Translations under genes and position numbers: made by a program | Notes under the pieces: model-generated | What the model was told of the DNA's origin: nothing | What the model saw: the letters and a program-made list of their open reading frames with translations, nothing else | Database searches by the model: none | Assembly: GCA_028708585.1 (NCBI GenBank) | Contig: JAQVYO010000006.1 | Span: forward strand, 1-22,122 | Source: Oscillospiraceae bacterium | GTDB taxonomy: Bacteria > Bacillota > Clostridia > Oscillospirales > Oscillospiraceae | Direction of reading: 5' to 3' | DNA length: 22,122 bases | Shown: positions 13,415 to 20,926 of the stretch, piece by piece | Numbering within the stretch: position 1 is the stretch's first letter | Layout of the letters: each line of letters starts with the position of its first letter

Positions 13415-14695
13415 ATGAACGAACTGCAGCATAAAATCGGGTTTATACCAGCGGACATTTTGCTTCCCAAAACAAATAATATGGCGTCTTGGAGCGTGGT
13501 GGCCTGTGATCAATACACCTCTCAGCCGGAATATTGGGAGCGGGTGGAGCGTGCGGTTGGGAACCAGCCCTCCACACTGCGTCTGGTTTTCCCTGAAAGC
13601 CGGCTAGGCAGCGCCGGAGAACAGGAGAACATCGCACAAATCAACGCTACCATGAAAGCCTACCTGAAGGAAGGCGTGTTCCGGACCGTTCCCGCAAGCT
13701 ATATTTATGTGGAACGCACACAGGCAAACGGCAAGGTGCGGCGGGGTGTTGTGGGCGCGGTGGATTTGGAACAATATGATTACCATCCCGGGGCTTCCGC
13801 TTTGATCCGGGCCACCGAAGGAACGGTTCTGGAGCGGATTCCGCCCCGAGTGGCTGTCCGCAGGGACGCTCCGCTGGAAGCAACCCATATTATGCTGCTG
13901 ATTGACGATCCTATGAGAACGGCCATCGAACCGCTGGGCGGGGAAAAAGACCGGATGGAGAAGCTCTATGATTTTACCCTCATGGAAGGCGGGGGGCATA
14001 TTGCCGGCTGGAAGGTATCCGGAGAACAGGAGGCGCGTTTGACCCGGGCGCTTTGGAGTCTCACGGAACCCGCCGCTTTTAAGGAGAAGTATCACATGCC
14101 GGACGCGCCGGTTCTTTTGTTCGCGGTAGGGGATGGGAACCATTCCCTTGCCACCGCAAAAGAATGCTATGAACGCCAAAAGCAGTCGACGCCGCCGGAG
14201 CAGTGGGCGAGTCTTCCCTCCCGCTATGCGCTGACTGAAGTGGTCAACCTGCATGACGGCTCTCTGGAATTCGAGCCGATTCACCGGGTCGTTTTCGGCG
14301 TAGATCCGGCAGATGTGCTTCGGGAACTCAAAAACCGGTATCCCGGTGCAACGGAAGGACCCGGAGAAGGGCAGGCCATCGGGTTTGTTTACGGGGAACG
14401 GGAAGGCGTCGTTACCATTCCAAATTCCAAAGCCAAGCTGGCCGTTGGAACGCTGCAAAGCTTTTTGGATGAATATACAAAAGAGCATGGCGGCAGAATC
14501 GACTACATCCACGGATCGGACATCACCAGAGAGTTGGGCAAAAAAAGCGCCAATATCGGTTTTTTGCTTCCCACTATGAGGAAATCCCAGCTGTTTCCAA
14601 TCGTGATGGCAGACGGCGTTCTGCCCCGGAAGACGTTTTCCATGGGGGAAGCGTGGGACAAGCGATATTATCTGGAATGCAGAAAAATCCGATAG
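13415..14695 (+). CDS. DUF1015 family protein
   Basis: A 426-residue cytoplasmic protein of the DUF1015 family. It begins with GFIPADILLPK and carries WSVVACDQYTSQPEYWERVE, then IYVERTQANGKVRRGVVGAVDLEQYDY. The hallmark GDGNHSLATAKECYE lies at about residues 238-252, and LHGSDITRELGKK-like sequence (IHGSDITREL) near the end. No reaction is established to my knowledge; relatives are often found near serine biosynthesis genes, which is a recollection rather than something seen here. The ATG follows GAAAGG with 10 nt spacing. It lies 108 nt after apgM and 28 nt before ispE. Confidence 0.88.
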   Translation: MNELQHKIGFIPADILLPKTNNMASWSVVACDQYTSQPEYWERVERAVGNQPSTLRLVFPESRLGSAGEQENIAQINATMKAYLKEGVFRTVPASYIYVERTQANGKVRRGVVGAVDLEQYDYHPGASALIRATEGTVLERIPPRVAVRRDAPLEATHIMLLIDDPMRTAIEPLGGEKDRMEKLYDFTLMEGGGHIAGWKVSGEQEARLTRALWSLTEPAAFKEKYHMPDAPVLLFAVGDGNHSLATAKECYERQKQSTPPEQWASLPSRYALTEVVNLHDGSLEFEPIHRVVFGVDPADVLRELKNRYPGATEGPGEGQAIGFVYGEREGVVTIPNSKAKLAVGTLQSFLDEYTKEHGGRIDYIHGSDITRELGKKSANIGFLLPTMRKSQLFPIVMADGVLPRKTFSMGEAWDKRYYLECRKIR

Positions 14696-14723
14696 ATGTG
14701 ATAGGGGCAAAGGGGCTGGAAGC

Positions 14724-15581
14724 ATGTCCGTATTTGTGGAAACGGCAAACGCCAAAATCAATTTAACGCTTGACGTGACGGGCGAACGGCCAGACGGATA
14801 CCATGACTTGTGCATGGTGATGCAGAGTGTAACCCTTTGTGACACGCTTCAAATCATGATCCGGGAAGGAACCCGGCTGGAGGTTCAGACCACCAATCGG
14901 TATATACCGAAAAATGATAAAAATTTAGCCGCCGCCGCCGCTGTTCAGTATTTTCGGAATGCTGGAATTCCGCGGCCCGGCCTGAGCATTTTTATTGAAA
15001 AGAACATCCCGGTATGCGCTGGACTGGGAGGAGGGAGCAGCGACGGAGCGGCTGTTCTCCGGGTGTTAAACGCACGGTATGGCGCCTTGACATCGGAACA
15101 GCTGCTGGAAACAGGCGCTCAGGTTGGCTCCGACGTGCCTTACTGCATCGCGGGGGGAACCATGCTGGCACAGGGCAAAGGAGAGCTGCTTTCAGCGCTT
15201 GCTCCGCTTCCGCCTTGTTATGTGGTGATCTGCAAGCCGGATTTTCCCATCTCAACGCCGATTTTGTTTTCAAAAATCAATTGTACAAAGCTTCGGTGCC
15301 GCCCGGATACCGGGGGAATGATTTCCGCGCTGGAGGAGGGAGACCTGTCCGGCGTTGCCCGAAGGGTGTATAACGTTTTTGAAGATGTGATCGAACCCAA
15401 GCGGCGGGAAGAATTAAAGGCTATCCGCACCGTCATGATCGACAGCGGGGCGCTGGGCGTGTCCATGAGCGGCACCGGGCCGTCTATGTTCGGCCTTTTT
15501 GACCGGCGGGAGTCGGCGGAGAAAGCACAGAAACGTTTGCTCAAACGATATAAAGAGAGTTTTTTAACCAGATCGGTTTAA
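14724..15581 (+). CDS. ispE: 4-diphosphocytidyl-2-C-methyl-D-erythritol kinase
   Basis: A GHMP-family kinase of 285 residues that phosphorylates CDP-ME at the 2-hydroxyl in the MEP route to isoprenoids. N-terminal ETANAKINLTLDVTGERPDGYHDL contains the catalytic Lys/Asn region. The ATP-binding glycine motif is IPVCAGLGGGSSDGAAVLR at about residues 92-110. GSDVPYCIAGGTMLAQGKGE and the C-terminal GALGVSMSGTGPSMFGLF complete the family pattern. AAAGGGG lies 9 nt before the ATG. It is the last gene of the run that begins with the aminotransferase and ends at the terminator at 15593. Confidence 0.97.
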   Translation: MSVFVETANAKINLTLDVTGERPDGYHDLCMVMQSVTLCDTLQIMIREGTRLEVQTTNRYIPKNDKNLAAAAAVQYFRNAGIPRPGLSIFIEKNIPVCAGLGGGSSDGAAVLRVLNARYGALTSEQLLETGAQVGSDVPYCIAGGTMLAQGKGELLSALAPLPPCYVVICKPDFPISTPILFSKINCTKLRCRPDTGGMISALEEGDLSGVARRVYNVFEDVIEPKRREELKAIRTVMIDSGALGVSMSGTGPSMFGLFDRRESAEKAQKRLLKRYKESFLTRSV

Positions 15582-15592
15582 AAACACAGCAT

Positions 15593-15642
15593 ACCGTCCA
15601 TGATAAAAACAACAAATTTTTATTATGGACGGTGTTTTTTTT
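15593..15642 (+). terminator. Terminator of ispE, overlapping the start of spoIIR
   Basis: A 17-bp stem (15593-15609 with 15617-15633, one G:U pair) is followed by G and a run of eight T. The right arm holds the GGACGG that would be the spoIIR ribosome binding site, and the T run ends in the TTG start codon of spoIIR. Confidence 0.9.
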
Positions 15643-16267
15643 GAATCGACTGCGAAAAGTTGAACTTGCGCTCCTGCTCAGCTTGGCACTTACGCTGGCG
15701 TTCGGATCCGTACTTACCCAATCTCAGGCTTCTCTTGCAAATCGCGTCATCCGTCTGCATGTCCTTGCGAATTCTGATCGTCCGGAAGATCAGGCGTTAA
15801 AATTAAAAGTGCGGGACAAGATACTGAAGGAAGCGGAGACGGTTTTGGGAAACGAAGGGAATCTACAGGAGGCGGAAGCCCGGCTGAGGGAAAATTTGCC
15901 TTCCCTTGCAAAAGCGGGCGCCGATGAGGTAGCGGCGGAAGGCTATCATGATACGGTAACGGTGAGATTGGAGAAAACATATTTTCCAACGAAGGAATAT
16001 GATGGATTTTCTTTCCCCGCCGGAGAATACACCGCTTTACGAGTCCTGATCGGCAAAGGGGAAGGACATAATTGGTGGTGTGTATTATTCCCGCCTCTTT
16101 GCCAGGGCGCCGTAACCGAACCGGTGGAACAGACGGCGCGCAAGGCCGGCCTTTCGGAACAGCAGGTTTCCCTGATAACGGAAAAAAACCAAGGGTATGT
16201 TCTGAAATTCAAATGTGTGGAATTATGGGATTCTTTTGCACATTTATTGGAAGATCATAAAAAATAA
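15641..16267 (+). CDS. spoIIR: Stage II sporulation protein R
   Basis: SpoIIR is made in the forespore, exported, and signals SpoIIGA to process pro-sigma-E in the mother cell. The protein has 208 residues. An N-terminal hydrophobic export segment (residues about 8-27, ELALLLSLALTLAFGSVL) is followed by the family core RVIRLHVLANSDRPEDQALKLKVRD. Next come EYTALRVLIGKGEGHNWWCVLFPPLC and a C-terminal VLKFKCVELW. The start is uncertain: TTG at 15641 has GGACGG 8 nt upstream, while an in-frame GTG at 15632 lies within that same sequence and lacks its own site. No ATG is available before the core. Both candidate starts lie in the ispE terminator. Confidence 0.92.
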   Translation: MNRLRKVELALLLSLALTLAFGSVLTQSQASLANRVIRLHVLANSDRPEDQALKLKVRDKILKEAETVLGNEGNLQEAEARLRENLPSLAKAGADEVAAEGYHDTVTVRLEKTYFPTKEYDGFSFPAGEYTALRVLIGKGEGHNWWCVLFPPLCQGAVTEPVEQTARKAGLSEQQVSLITEKNQGYVLKFKCVELWDSFAHLLEDHKK

Positions 16268-16550
16268 AATAAAAATTTTCCGTCTCCAGCGGCATTGTGA
16301 TGGTTTGCATTTGAATGAGCATGAAAGATTCCCGTTTCATTCTCCCTTGTGCTGAAACCAATACTTATCACGAAGCCGCTGGTTTTTTCCAGCCCAAATG
16401 AGTGTTTAATTGTCAGGCGAAGCGCTGCTTGATAATCCGGAAAACAGGCATATTAAAAGAGCGTTCAAAAAAAACAAAACGAACGCACAGCCTCGGGAAG
16501 AAAAATAAAAATTTTTTTCACCCAAAGGGCTGAGAGGGAGAGGTGAATGA
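16268..16550 (+). other. spoIIR-spoIVB spacer
   Basis: A 283-nt AT-rich spacer. It contains small inverted repeats, for example GCTGG/CCAGC around 16379-16395 and GCGTTC (16461-16466) with GAACGC (16481-16486). I see no clear terminator. No promoter stands out, although a forespore-type promoter for spoIVB is expected here. Confidence 0.3.
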
Positions 16551-17714
16551 ATGAAGGAGCAGACCAATGGTTTGCCACAGGCGCTTTCCCTTTTGTCGGC
16601 GGTTCGTGGCATTATATGTGCGCTGATTGCGCTTTTTGTGCTTGAGTTGTTAACTGCGGCGCCAGCAAAGCAGGCGCTGGCGGCGGGGAATGAAATGAAA
16701 ACGGGACAGATCATGGAACAGCTTAAATTCGGCACCGGTTTCGCAAAGAAAACAACCACGGAAAAAATGTTGATTCCGGTTGGCCGTGCCGTGGGAATTA
16801 AATTATTTGCCGACGGCGTAATGGTTGTGGGAATTTCCGATGTTGCGGGTCCAAAAGGCGCTTGCAGCCCGGCTAAAACATGCGGGTTACAGGAAGGCGA
16901 TATTATAACCTATATCAATCAAGAAAAAATTCAGTCAACAGAAGATCTAAAAGCGGTTCTGCAAAATGTTGGAGGCCAGCAGATGACCATTCGTCTATTG
17001 CGCGGCGGGCGTCTGATGCAGCTCGACGCCAAAACAGTTCAGACATCTGACGACGGATCCTATAAGTTAGGTGCTTGGACGAGAGACAGCATGGCTGGAA
17101 TCGGGACCTTGACCTTCTATGACCCTGAAAGCGGCGTATTCGGCGCTTTAGGCCATGGGATCAACGATGTGGACACAGCGCTTTTGGTGCCCCTGGCATC
17201 CGGATCCATTATGCAGTCCACGGTGACCGACGTCATCCGGGGGCAATGTGGAAACCCGGGGGAGCTGCGGGGGAAATTCGATTTGACAGCGGACTTGGGC
17301 GAGTTGTTTGCCAATACAGACAGCGGCGTCTTTGGGACAATGGCAGATAAATCTTTTATCCAAAATAAAACGGCCCTGCCGGCGGCGGGCCGCGGTGCGG
17401 CAAAGGTGGGAAAAGCCACCATCCTGACCAATGTGGCGGGAGATGCCGTGAGAGAATATGAAATTGAAATTACAAGGGTCTATTCCGGCGCGGGAGGCCC
17501 AAGAAACATGATGTTAAAAGTCACGGATCCAAGGCTGTTGGAACGGACAGGCGGCATTGTTCAGGGAATGAGCGGAAGCCCTATTCTGCAAAATGGTAAG
17601 CTGATCGGCGCCGTAACTCATGTGCTTATTGGAAATCCGACGGAAGGATATGGTATTTTTATTGAAAGTATGCTGGATCAAGCTTTCTGGCAGGAGTCAG
17701 AGAATGTCTCATAA
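16551..17714 (+). CDS. spoIVB: SpoIVB serine peptidase (PDZ plus S55)
   Basis: A forespore-secreted serine protease that cleaves SpoIVFA and so activates processing of pro-sigma-K. It has 387 residues: a membrane or signal segment at about 18-45, a PDZ domain at about 85-160 (GACSPAKTCGLQEGDIITYINQE), and an S55 peptidase domain at about 170-380. The catalytic residues by homology are H202 in ALGHGIND, D326 in KVTDPRL and S341 in QGMSGSPIL; all three are present. The ATG at 16551 has GAGAGG 7 nt upstream; an overlapping ATG at 16546 is in another frame. Its position directly upstream of spo0A is the conserved Bacillus/Clostridia arrangement. Confidence 0.97.
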   Translation: MKEQTNGLPQALSLLSAVRGIICALIALFVLELLTAAPAKQALAAGNEMKTGQIMEQLKFGTGFAKKTTTEKMLIPVGRAVGIKLFADGVMVVGISDVAGPKGACSPAKTCGLQEGDIITYINQEKIQSTEDLKAVLQNVGGQQMTIRLLRGGRLMQLDAKTVQTSDDGSYKLGAWTRDSMAGIGTLTFYDPESGVFGALGHGINDVDTALLVPLASGSIMQSTVTDVIRGQCGNPGELRGKFDLTADLGELFANTDSGVFGTMADKSFIQNKTALPAAGRGAAKVGKATILTNVAGDAVREYEIEITRVYSGAGGPRNMMLKVTDPRLLERTGGIVQGMSGSPILQNGKLIGAVTHVLIGNPTEGYGIFIESMLDQAFWQESENVS

Positions 17715-17731
17715 AAATTTTCTATGTATTA

Positions 17732-17738
17732 TGTCGAA
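17732..17738 (+). promoter_or_regulatory. 0A box (Spo0A binding site) upstream of spo0A
   Basis: TGTCGAA at 17732-17738 is a perfect match to the core 0A box and lies 80 nt upstream of the predicted -35 of spo0A. A one-mismatch copy on the minus strand (TTTGACA on plus, 17859-17865) lies just downstream of the -10. Together they suggest autoregulation. Confidence 0.6.
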
Positions 17739-17817
17739 AATTATGCAAAATAGAAAAAAAACAACTAAATAAAGAAGATAAAGTTGAACAAAATTTCCAA
17801 AAAATGGAAAAATTCTC

Positions 17818-17846
17818 TTGAAAATTCTGTCTCTTTATGGTAAATT
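17818..17846 (+). promoter_or_regulatory. Sigma-A-type promoter of spo0A
   Basis: TTGAAA (17818-17823) and TAAATT (17841-17846) are 17 nt apart, about 60 nt before the start codon. I found no convincing sigma-H promoter, although spo0A is classically driven by sigma-H as well. Confidence 0.6.
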
Positions 17847-17905
17847 ATAGGTAGGTTGTTTGACAGACCTAAAACGTGGTCAAATAAATGGTGAGGAGAG
17901 ACGGT

Positions 17906-18691
17906 ATGGGTAGTAAGACGAAAATTTTGATTGCAGATGCAGGAGAAGAGTTCAGAAGTCTTCTGGTAGAAACGTTGGGAAAAGAAGAAGATTTTGATGT
18001 AGTGGGAGAAACCGGAGACGGCAGGGAAGCGGTCAAACTGACCGGAGAACTGCAGCCGGATATTTTGATCATGGACGTGCTGCTGGCCCAGGTAGACGGG
18101 CTGGATGTTCTGCGTGAAGTCAATCCGGCGGCGCGAAAACCCAAGCTGGAAGTTTTGGTTCTATCCAATTTCGTCAAGGAGCATATCGTGGAACAAGCGG
18201 CAACGTTGGGCGCCGGATATTTTATGATGAAACCTTGTCGGCCCAACAGTGTGATTGAAAGAGTTCGGCAAATGTACAATGTTTCACAAGCCCCGGCAGA
18301 GGAAATCTCTCTGCTTCGCCCTTCTCGAGGGGAAAGCCTTGAAGTTCTGGTGACCGCAATTATTCATGAAATCGGTGTGCCAGCCCACATCAAAGGCTAC
18401 CAATATCTGAGAGAAGCTATCGTTTTGGCGGTCAATGATATGGAAGTAATCAATGCGGTGACTAAAGTGCTGTATCCGGAAGTGGCCAAACGGTTCGGTA
18501 CAACACCATCCCGTGTGGAACGTGCCATTCGCCATGCGATTGAAGTGGCCTGGGACAGGGGAGACCTGGAAACTCTGCAAAAGTACTTTGGCTATACAGT
18601 CTCAAACTCCAAAGGCAAACCTACCAACAGCGAGTTTATCGCAATGATTGCGGATAGGCTCCAACTCAAACGAAAAGAAAGTTTGCAGTAA
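17906..18691 (+). CDS. spo0A: Stage 0 sporulation protein A (master regulator)
   Basis: A response regulator of 261 residues that, when phosphorylated, binds 0A boxes and commits the cell to sporulation. The C-terminal DNA-binding domain (about residues 150-261) is almost textbook: IIHEIGVPAHIKGYQYLREAI, ITKVLYP-like NAVTKVLYPEVAKRFGTT, SRVERAIRHAIEVAW and GKPTNSEFIAMIAD. The receiver domain has the phospho-acceptor D57 (ILIMDVLL), S87 and K109, but is unusual. The DD/ED acidic pair near the N-terminus is D11-A12, and the usual MPxxDG loop is LAQVDG. The ATG at 17906 is chosen because GAGGAGAG lies 6 nt upstream; the in-frame ATG at 17888 precedes that site. Confidence 0.97.
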   Translation: MGSKTKILIADAGEEFRSLLVETLGKEEDFDVVGETGDGREAVKLTGELQPDILIMDVLLAQVDGLDVLREVNPAARKPKLEVLVLSNFVKEHIVEQAATLGAGYFMMKPCRPNSVIERVRQMYNVSQAPAEEISLLRPSRGESLEVLVTAIIHEIGVPAHIKGYQYLREAIVLAVNDMEVINAVTKVLYPEVAKRFGTTPSRVERAIRHAIEVAWDRGDLETLQKYFGYTVSNSKGKPTNSEFIAMIADRLQLKRKESLQ

Positions 18692-18699
18692 AGAAAGCT

Positions 18700-18741
18700 A
18701 GCGGCGGGAGTAGTTGAGAGAACTACCCCGCCGCTGGTTTG
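18700..18741 (+). terminator. Terminator of spo0A
   Basis: AGCGGCGGG plus GTAGTT (from 18700) pairs with AACTAC plus CCCGCCGCT (18721-18735) with one bulged A, giving 15 bp and a short loop. The T run after it is weak (GGTTTG). Confidence 0.75.
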
Positions 18742-18744
18742 TAA

Positions 18745-18776
18745 AAGAAAGACGGGGATTTGCATCCGTTTTTCTT
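18745..18776. terminator. Bidirectional terminator between spo0A and the YabE-like gene
   Basis: AAGAAAGACGG (18745-18755) pairs with CCGTTTTTCTT (18766-18776). Read on either strand it has a T-rich tail (TTTTTC on plus, TCTTTCTTTT on minus). It overlaps the stop codon of the minus-strand gene. Confidence 0.65.
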
Positions 18777-19794
18777 AGTTTAAAATATAAACATTACAGG
18801 TCCTCCGGCCAAAATTGACGCATTCGCTTCTTGTGTTATAAAATAAGTCGATGCGTTTTCCGGAAAAAGCACCGCAATCTTCCGCGGTGGCAACGCCGTA
18901 AATGATACTGCCGTCGGAGGTGACGATATACATTTTTGTTCCGTAGGGAATGACTTTTGGATCCACCGCAATAGCGCCTACTCTGGCGGTGGTGCCGGTG
19001 GCGGTAATTTTACAGGACTGGTTTTGCGTCGTATATGCGGTTGCAACGCAGGTAATGACTTTGGAATAAGAAAGATTTTTTCCAGATGCGGCTGCGACGC
19101 TTTTTGATTTGGCCTTTGTACCGTATGCCACAACCTTGGAGACCGGTTGTGTCGTTACTTTGCTGTCAACCAAGGCGCGGGAAACTTCTTTTCCATCCGA
19201 CGTCGTGATTTCATATGTGTCGGTCCGGATGCCGCTGACGCCCTGAGTAATTACTTTTTTATCGCCGGTATAGAGATAAACACTGTCTTTTTTAATGGTT
19301 TTATAAGGAAGTTCTTCTGTAACGGTTTTGTAGGTTATGATTTTGCGGGTTACTTTAATGACCATGCCGTCTGTCACCTGATCGGTGGGCGAGACGGAAA
19401 GCTCATCATATTTCCCAAGGGAAATACCCGCTCGGCTTAATATTTCACCGACGGTTTCGTCATAAGCCAAAACGTTGATAGAAGCACCGTCGCACTGAAT
19501 GGTGACCATTTGGCTGCGGACGATCTTGATGCTTGGCGTTTCGCTGGATTCATCGGAAACCACTTTGTCGGAAGGATCAATGGAAATGCCCGCTGTTGCG
19601 AGAATGGTATTGGGAGAGGAAAAATAGGAAGATACTTTGGTCACATTCCCGCCGTCCGTAATTGTATATACTGTTTTGGCCGAAGCAAAGAAGGAAAAGG
19701 CCGTAACAATTGCAATGCTGAAAACAAGAGTGGAAATAATGCGGGTTCGGATCGCAGGGGTAAATCGCCCCTTGAAAGATATTCGTTTTAGCAT
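18775..19794 (-). CDS. YabE-like cell-wall protein with DUF348, G5 and 3D domains
   Basis: A secreted or membrane-anchored protein of 339 residues, probably a peptidoglycan-remodelling enzyme. A basic start and a hydrophobic segment (about residues 16-38) form the export signal. DUF348-type repeats follow at about 41-85 and 98-142 (ITDGGNVTKVSSYFSSPNTILATAGI and similar), then a G5 domain at about 150-225. The C-terminal 3D domain (about 248-339) carries the three Asp residues D278 (AVDP), D306 (AEDCG) and D316 (RIDLF). This matches B. subtilis YabE, of the Rpf/Sps stationary-phase group. The ATG at 19794 is chosen because CAGGAGG lies 6 nt upstream. It converges with spo0A and has a strong promoter and a long leader. 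Confidence 0.93.
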   Translation of the reverse strand: MLKRISFKGRFTPAIRTRIISTLVFSIAIVTAFSFFASAKTVYTITDGGNVTKVSSYFSSPNTILATAGISIDPSDKVVSDESSETPSIKIVRSQMVTIQCDGASINVLAYDETVGEILSRAGISLGKYDELSVSPTDQVTDGMVIKVTRKIITYKTVTEELPYKTIKKDSVYLYTGDKKVITQGVSGIRTDTYEITTSDGKEVSRALVDSKVTTQPVSKVVAYGTKAKSKSVAAASGKNLSYSKVITCVATAYTTQNQSCKITATGTTARVGAIAVDPKVIPYGTKMYIVTSDGSIIYGVATAEDCGAFSGKRIDLFYNTRSECVNFGRRTCNVYILN

Positions 19795-19995
19795 GGTTGC
19801 CTCCTGGTAGATGGAATACATGGTCTGCCGTAAATGGATTCTGTTTTCTATTTTCCCATTTATTTTTATTCGGTTGTCCAACCAGCCTAATTGGCAGTCA
19901 TTTGTATGCTATCTATGCAAACAAACTGTTTCCAAAACTTAAAGATTAACGAATGGTAACAGTCTGTAATTTTTCGTATTTGGCTTGGAAATAAT
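19795..19995 (-). other. Long, possibly structured leader of the YabE-like gene
   Basis: The predicted transcript has about 200 nt of leader. On the minus strand, CTGCC (19893-19897) can pair with GGCAG (19825-19829). This would enclose a GGTTG-GA-CAACC hairpin (19872-19883) and an AAATGG/CCATTT stem (19856-19861 with 19832-19837), a three-way-junction-like layout. It does not resemble a riboswitch I know. Confidence 0.35.
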
Positions 19996-20001
19996 GGGGT
20001 C

Positions 20002-20030
20002 ATTATAGTCTATTGAACCTATCTTGTCAA
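20002..20030 (-). promoter_or_regulatory. Consensus sigma-A promoter of the YabE-like gene
   Basis: On the minus strand TTGACA (20025-20030) and TATAAT (20002-20007) are both perfect and 17 nt apart. It is the closest match to consensus in the window, so vegetative expression should be strong unless the leader limits it. Confidence 0.88.
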
Positions 20031-20269
20031 GTTTTTAACGCAAAACGTTCTGACCTTATCAAGTTGTCAAAATATTATGTAAACCAAAATGGGACGATTT
20101 TTGTAAAAAAATAATATATAATGGAAACAAATTAGTTACAAATAATTACATTAGAATCATTGATTTTGTAGGGAATTCACGAATTTTGGGGACGGGTGCA
20201 GCCTCTTGCGGGATAAATAATTTTTTTATCGACATAATACTAAAAAAAATAAAATGATTTTAAAAGAAA
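20031..20269. other. AT-rich intergenic stretch without a visible gene
   Basis: About 240 nt of AT-rich DNA between the YabE-like promoter and the terminator of the next minus-strand gene. I see no open frame with a ribosome binding site. Loose 0A-box-like heptamers occur (TGTCAAA near 20073, ATCGACA near 20228), but neither is a perfect match. Confidence 0.4.
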
Positions 20270-20302
20270 AATGAAAAACGAGCGAAAAAATTCCGCTCGT
20301 TT
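20270..20302 (-). terminator. Terminator of the 90-residue membrane protein gene
   Basis: On the minus strand AAACGAGCG (20294-20302) pairs with CGCTCGTTT (20276-20284), followed by TTTCATTTTTC. It lies about 85 nt beyond the stop at 20389. Confidence 0.75.
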
Positions 20303-20388
20303 CGCTCTTGTTTGTCTTTTAACGGGGCGAATGGTTTCGATTCGTCCTTGTTCCCGAGAAGACGGAACAGTGTCAAAGTTGCCCGGGA

Positions 20389-20661
20389 TTACAGCAGCGT
20401 AAAGAGAAACCATACAAGTCCCATAAAGCCGGCGCCCAGGGCCATAAAGATGGAAGGCGTTAGCTTTCGGACCCTTTTGCCCCATCCGGAATGGGTCCGG
20501 ACATAGCCGTTTGCTACCCTGCGGGCTTCCTCTATCACCTGATCGGCGGTGACGCCTTCCGTTGTGAAAGCGTCCTCCCGCATAATAAATATGGCCTGCT
20601 CAAATAATCGCCGGTCGGGCGATTGGACCACAATCACCCGACGGGAAACACCTTTTACCAA
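20389..20661 (-). CDS. Small conserved clostridial protein with a C-terminal membrane helix
   Basis: A 90-residue protein starting MVKGVSRRVIVVQSPD (TTG start at 20661). A soluble region of about 65 residues, including RLFEQAIFIMRED and TADQVIEEARRVANGYV, is followed by a basic patch and one membrane helix at about 69-89. Similar short clostridial proteins are, from memory, sometimes labelled translation initiation factor 2, a label that nothing in this sequence supports. The open frame continues another 102 codons upstream, but that part looks like untranslated sequence. The TTG has AGGGAG about 10 nt upstream and begins where the recognisable sequence begins. A TTGACT/TATATC promoter lies at 20721-20750. 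Function unknown. Confidence 0.7.
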   Translation of the reverse strand: MVKGVSRRVIVVQSPDRRLFEQAIFIMREDAFTTEGVTADQVIEEARRVANGYVRTHSGWGKRVRKLTPSIFMALGAGFMGLVWFLFTLL

Positions 20662-20720
20662 AGCGTCCCTCGCTCCCTTCCAAAATATGTTTAATTTCAG
20701 TGTAACCCATAGCGAAAAAA

Positions 20721-20750
20721 GATATACCGCAAATTGAAAGAAACAGTCAA
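20721..20750 (-). promoter_or_regulatory. Probable promoter of the 90-residue membrane protein gene
   Basis: On the minus strand TTGACT (20745-20750) and TATATC (20721-20726) are 18 nt apart, about 60 nt before the TTG start. The -35 is good and the -10 moderate. Confidence 0.5.
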
Positions 20751-20926
20751 AACCGCAAAAAAATAATTTTTTCTGAAATCCATATACCAAAGAAAAACCA
20801 GGAAACATGCCCTGATATATTTTCGCGCGGGTGCGATGTTTTGCCGCTCTTTGACGCATGTTTTCATGTAATATGCAAATACTTTTTTTATCCCCGGGTC
20901 TATCTAAAGCATGTGGAGGTTTCAGA

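Noticed and set aside
13604..14845. A 413-codon open frame antisense to the DUF1015 gene
   Set aside because: It has no matching ribosome binding site, its protein is low-quality and rich in Pro, Arg, His and Phe, and the plus strand carries a recognisable family with motifs. It is a GC-driven shadow.
16461..16486. GCGTTC/GAACGC pair as a spoIIR terminator
   Set aside because: The stem is only 6 bp with a 14-nt loop and has no T run after it.
19795..19995. ydaO-type c-di-AMP riboswitch before the YabE-like gene
   Set aside because: Such genes often have this riboswitch, but I do not see its conserved sequence blocks here; only the possible three-stem fold is reported.
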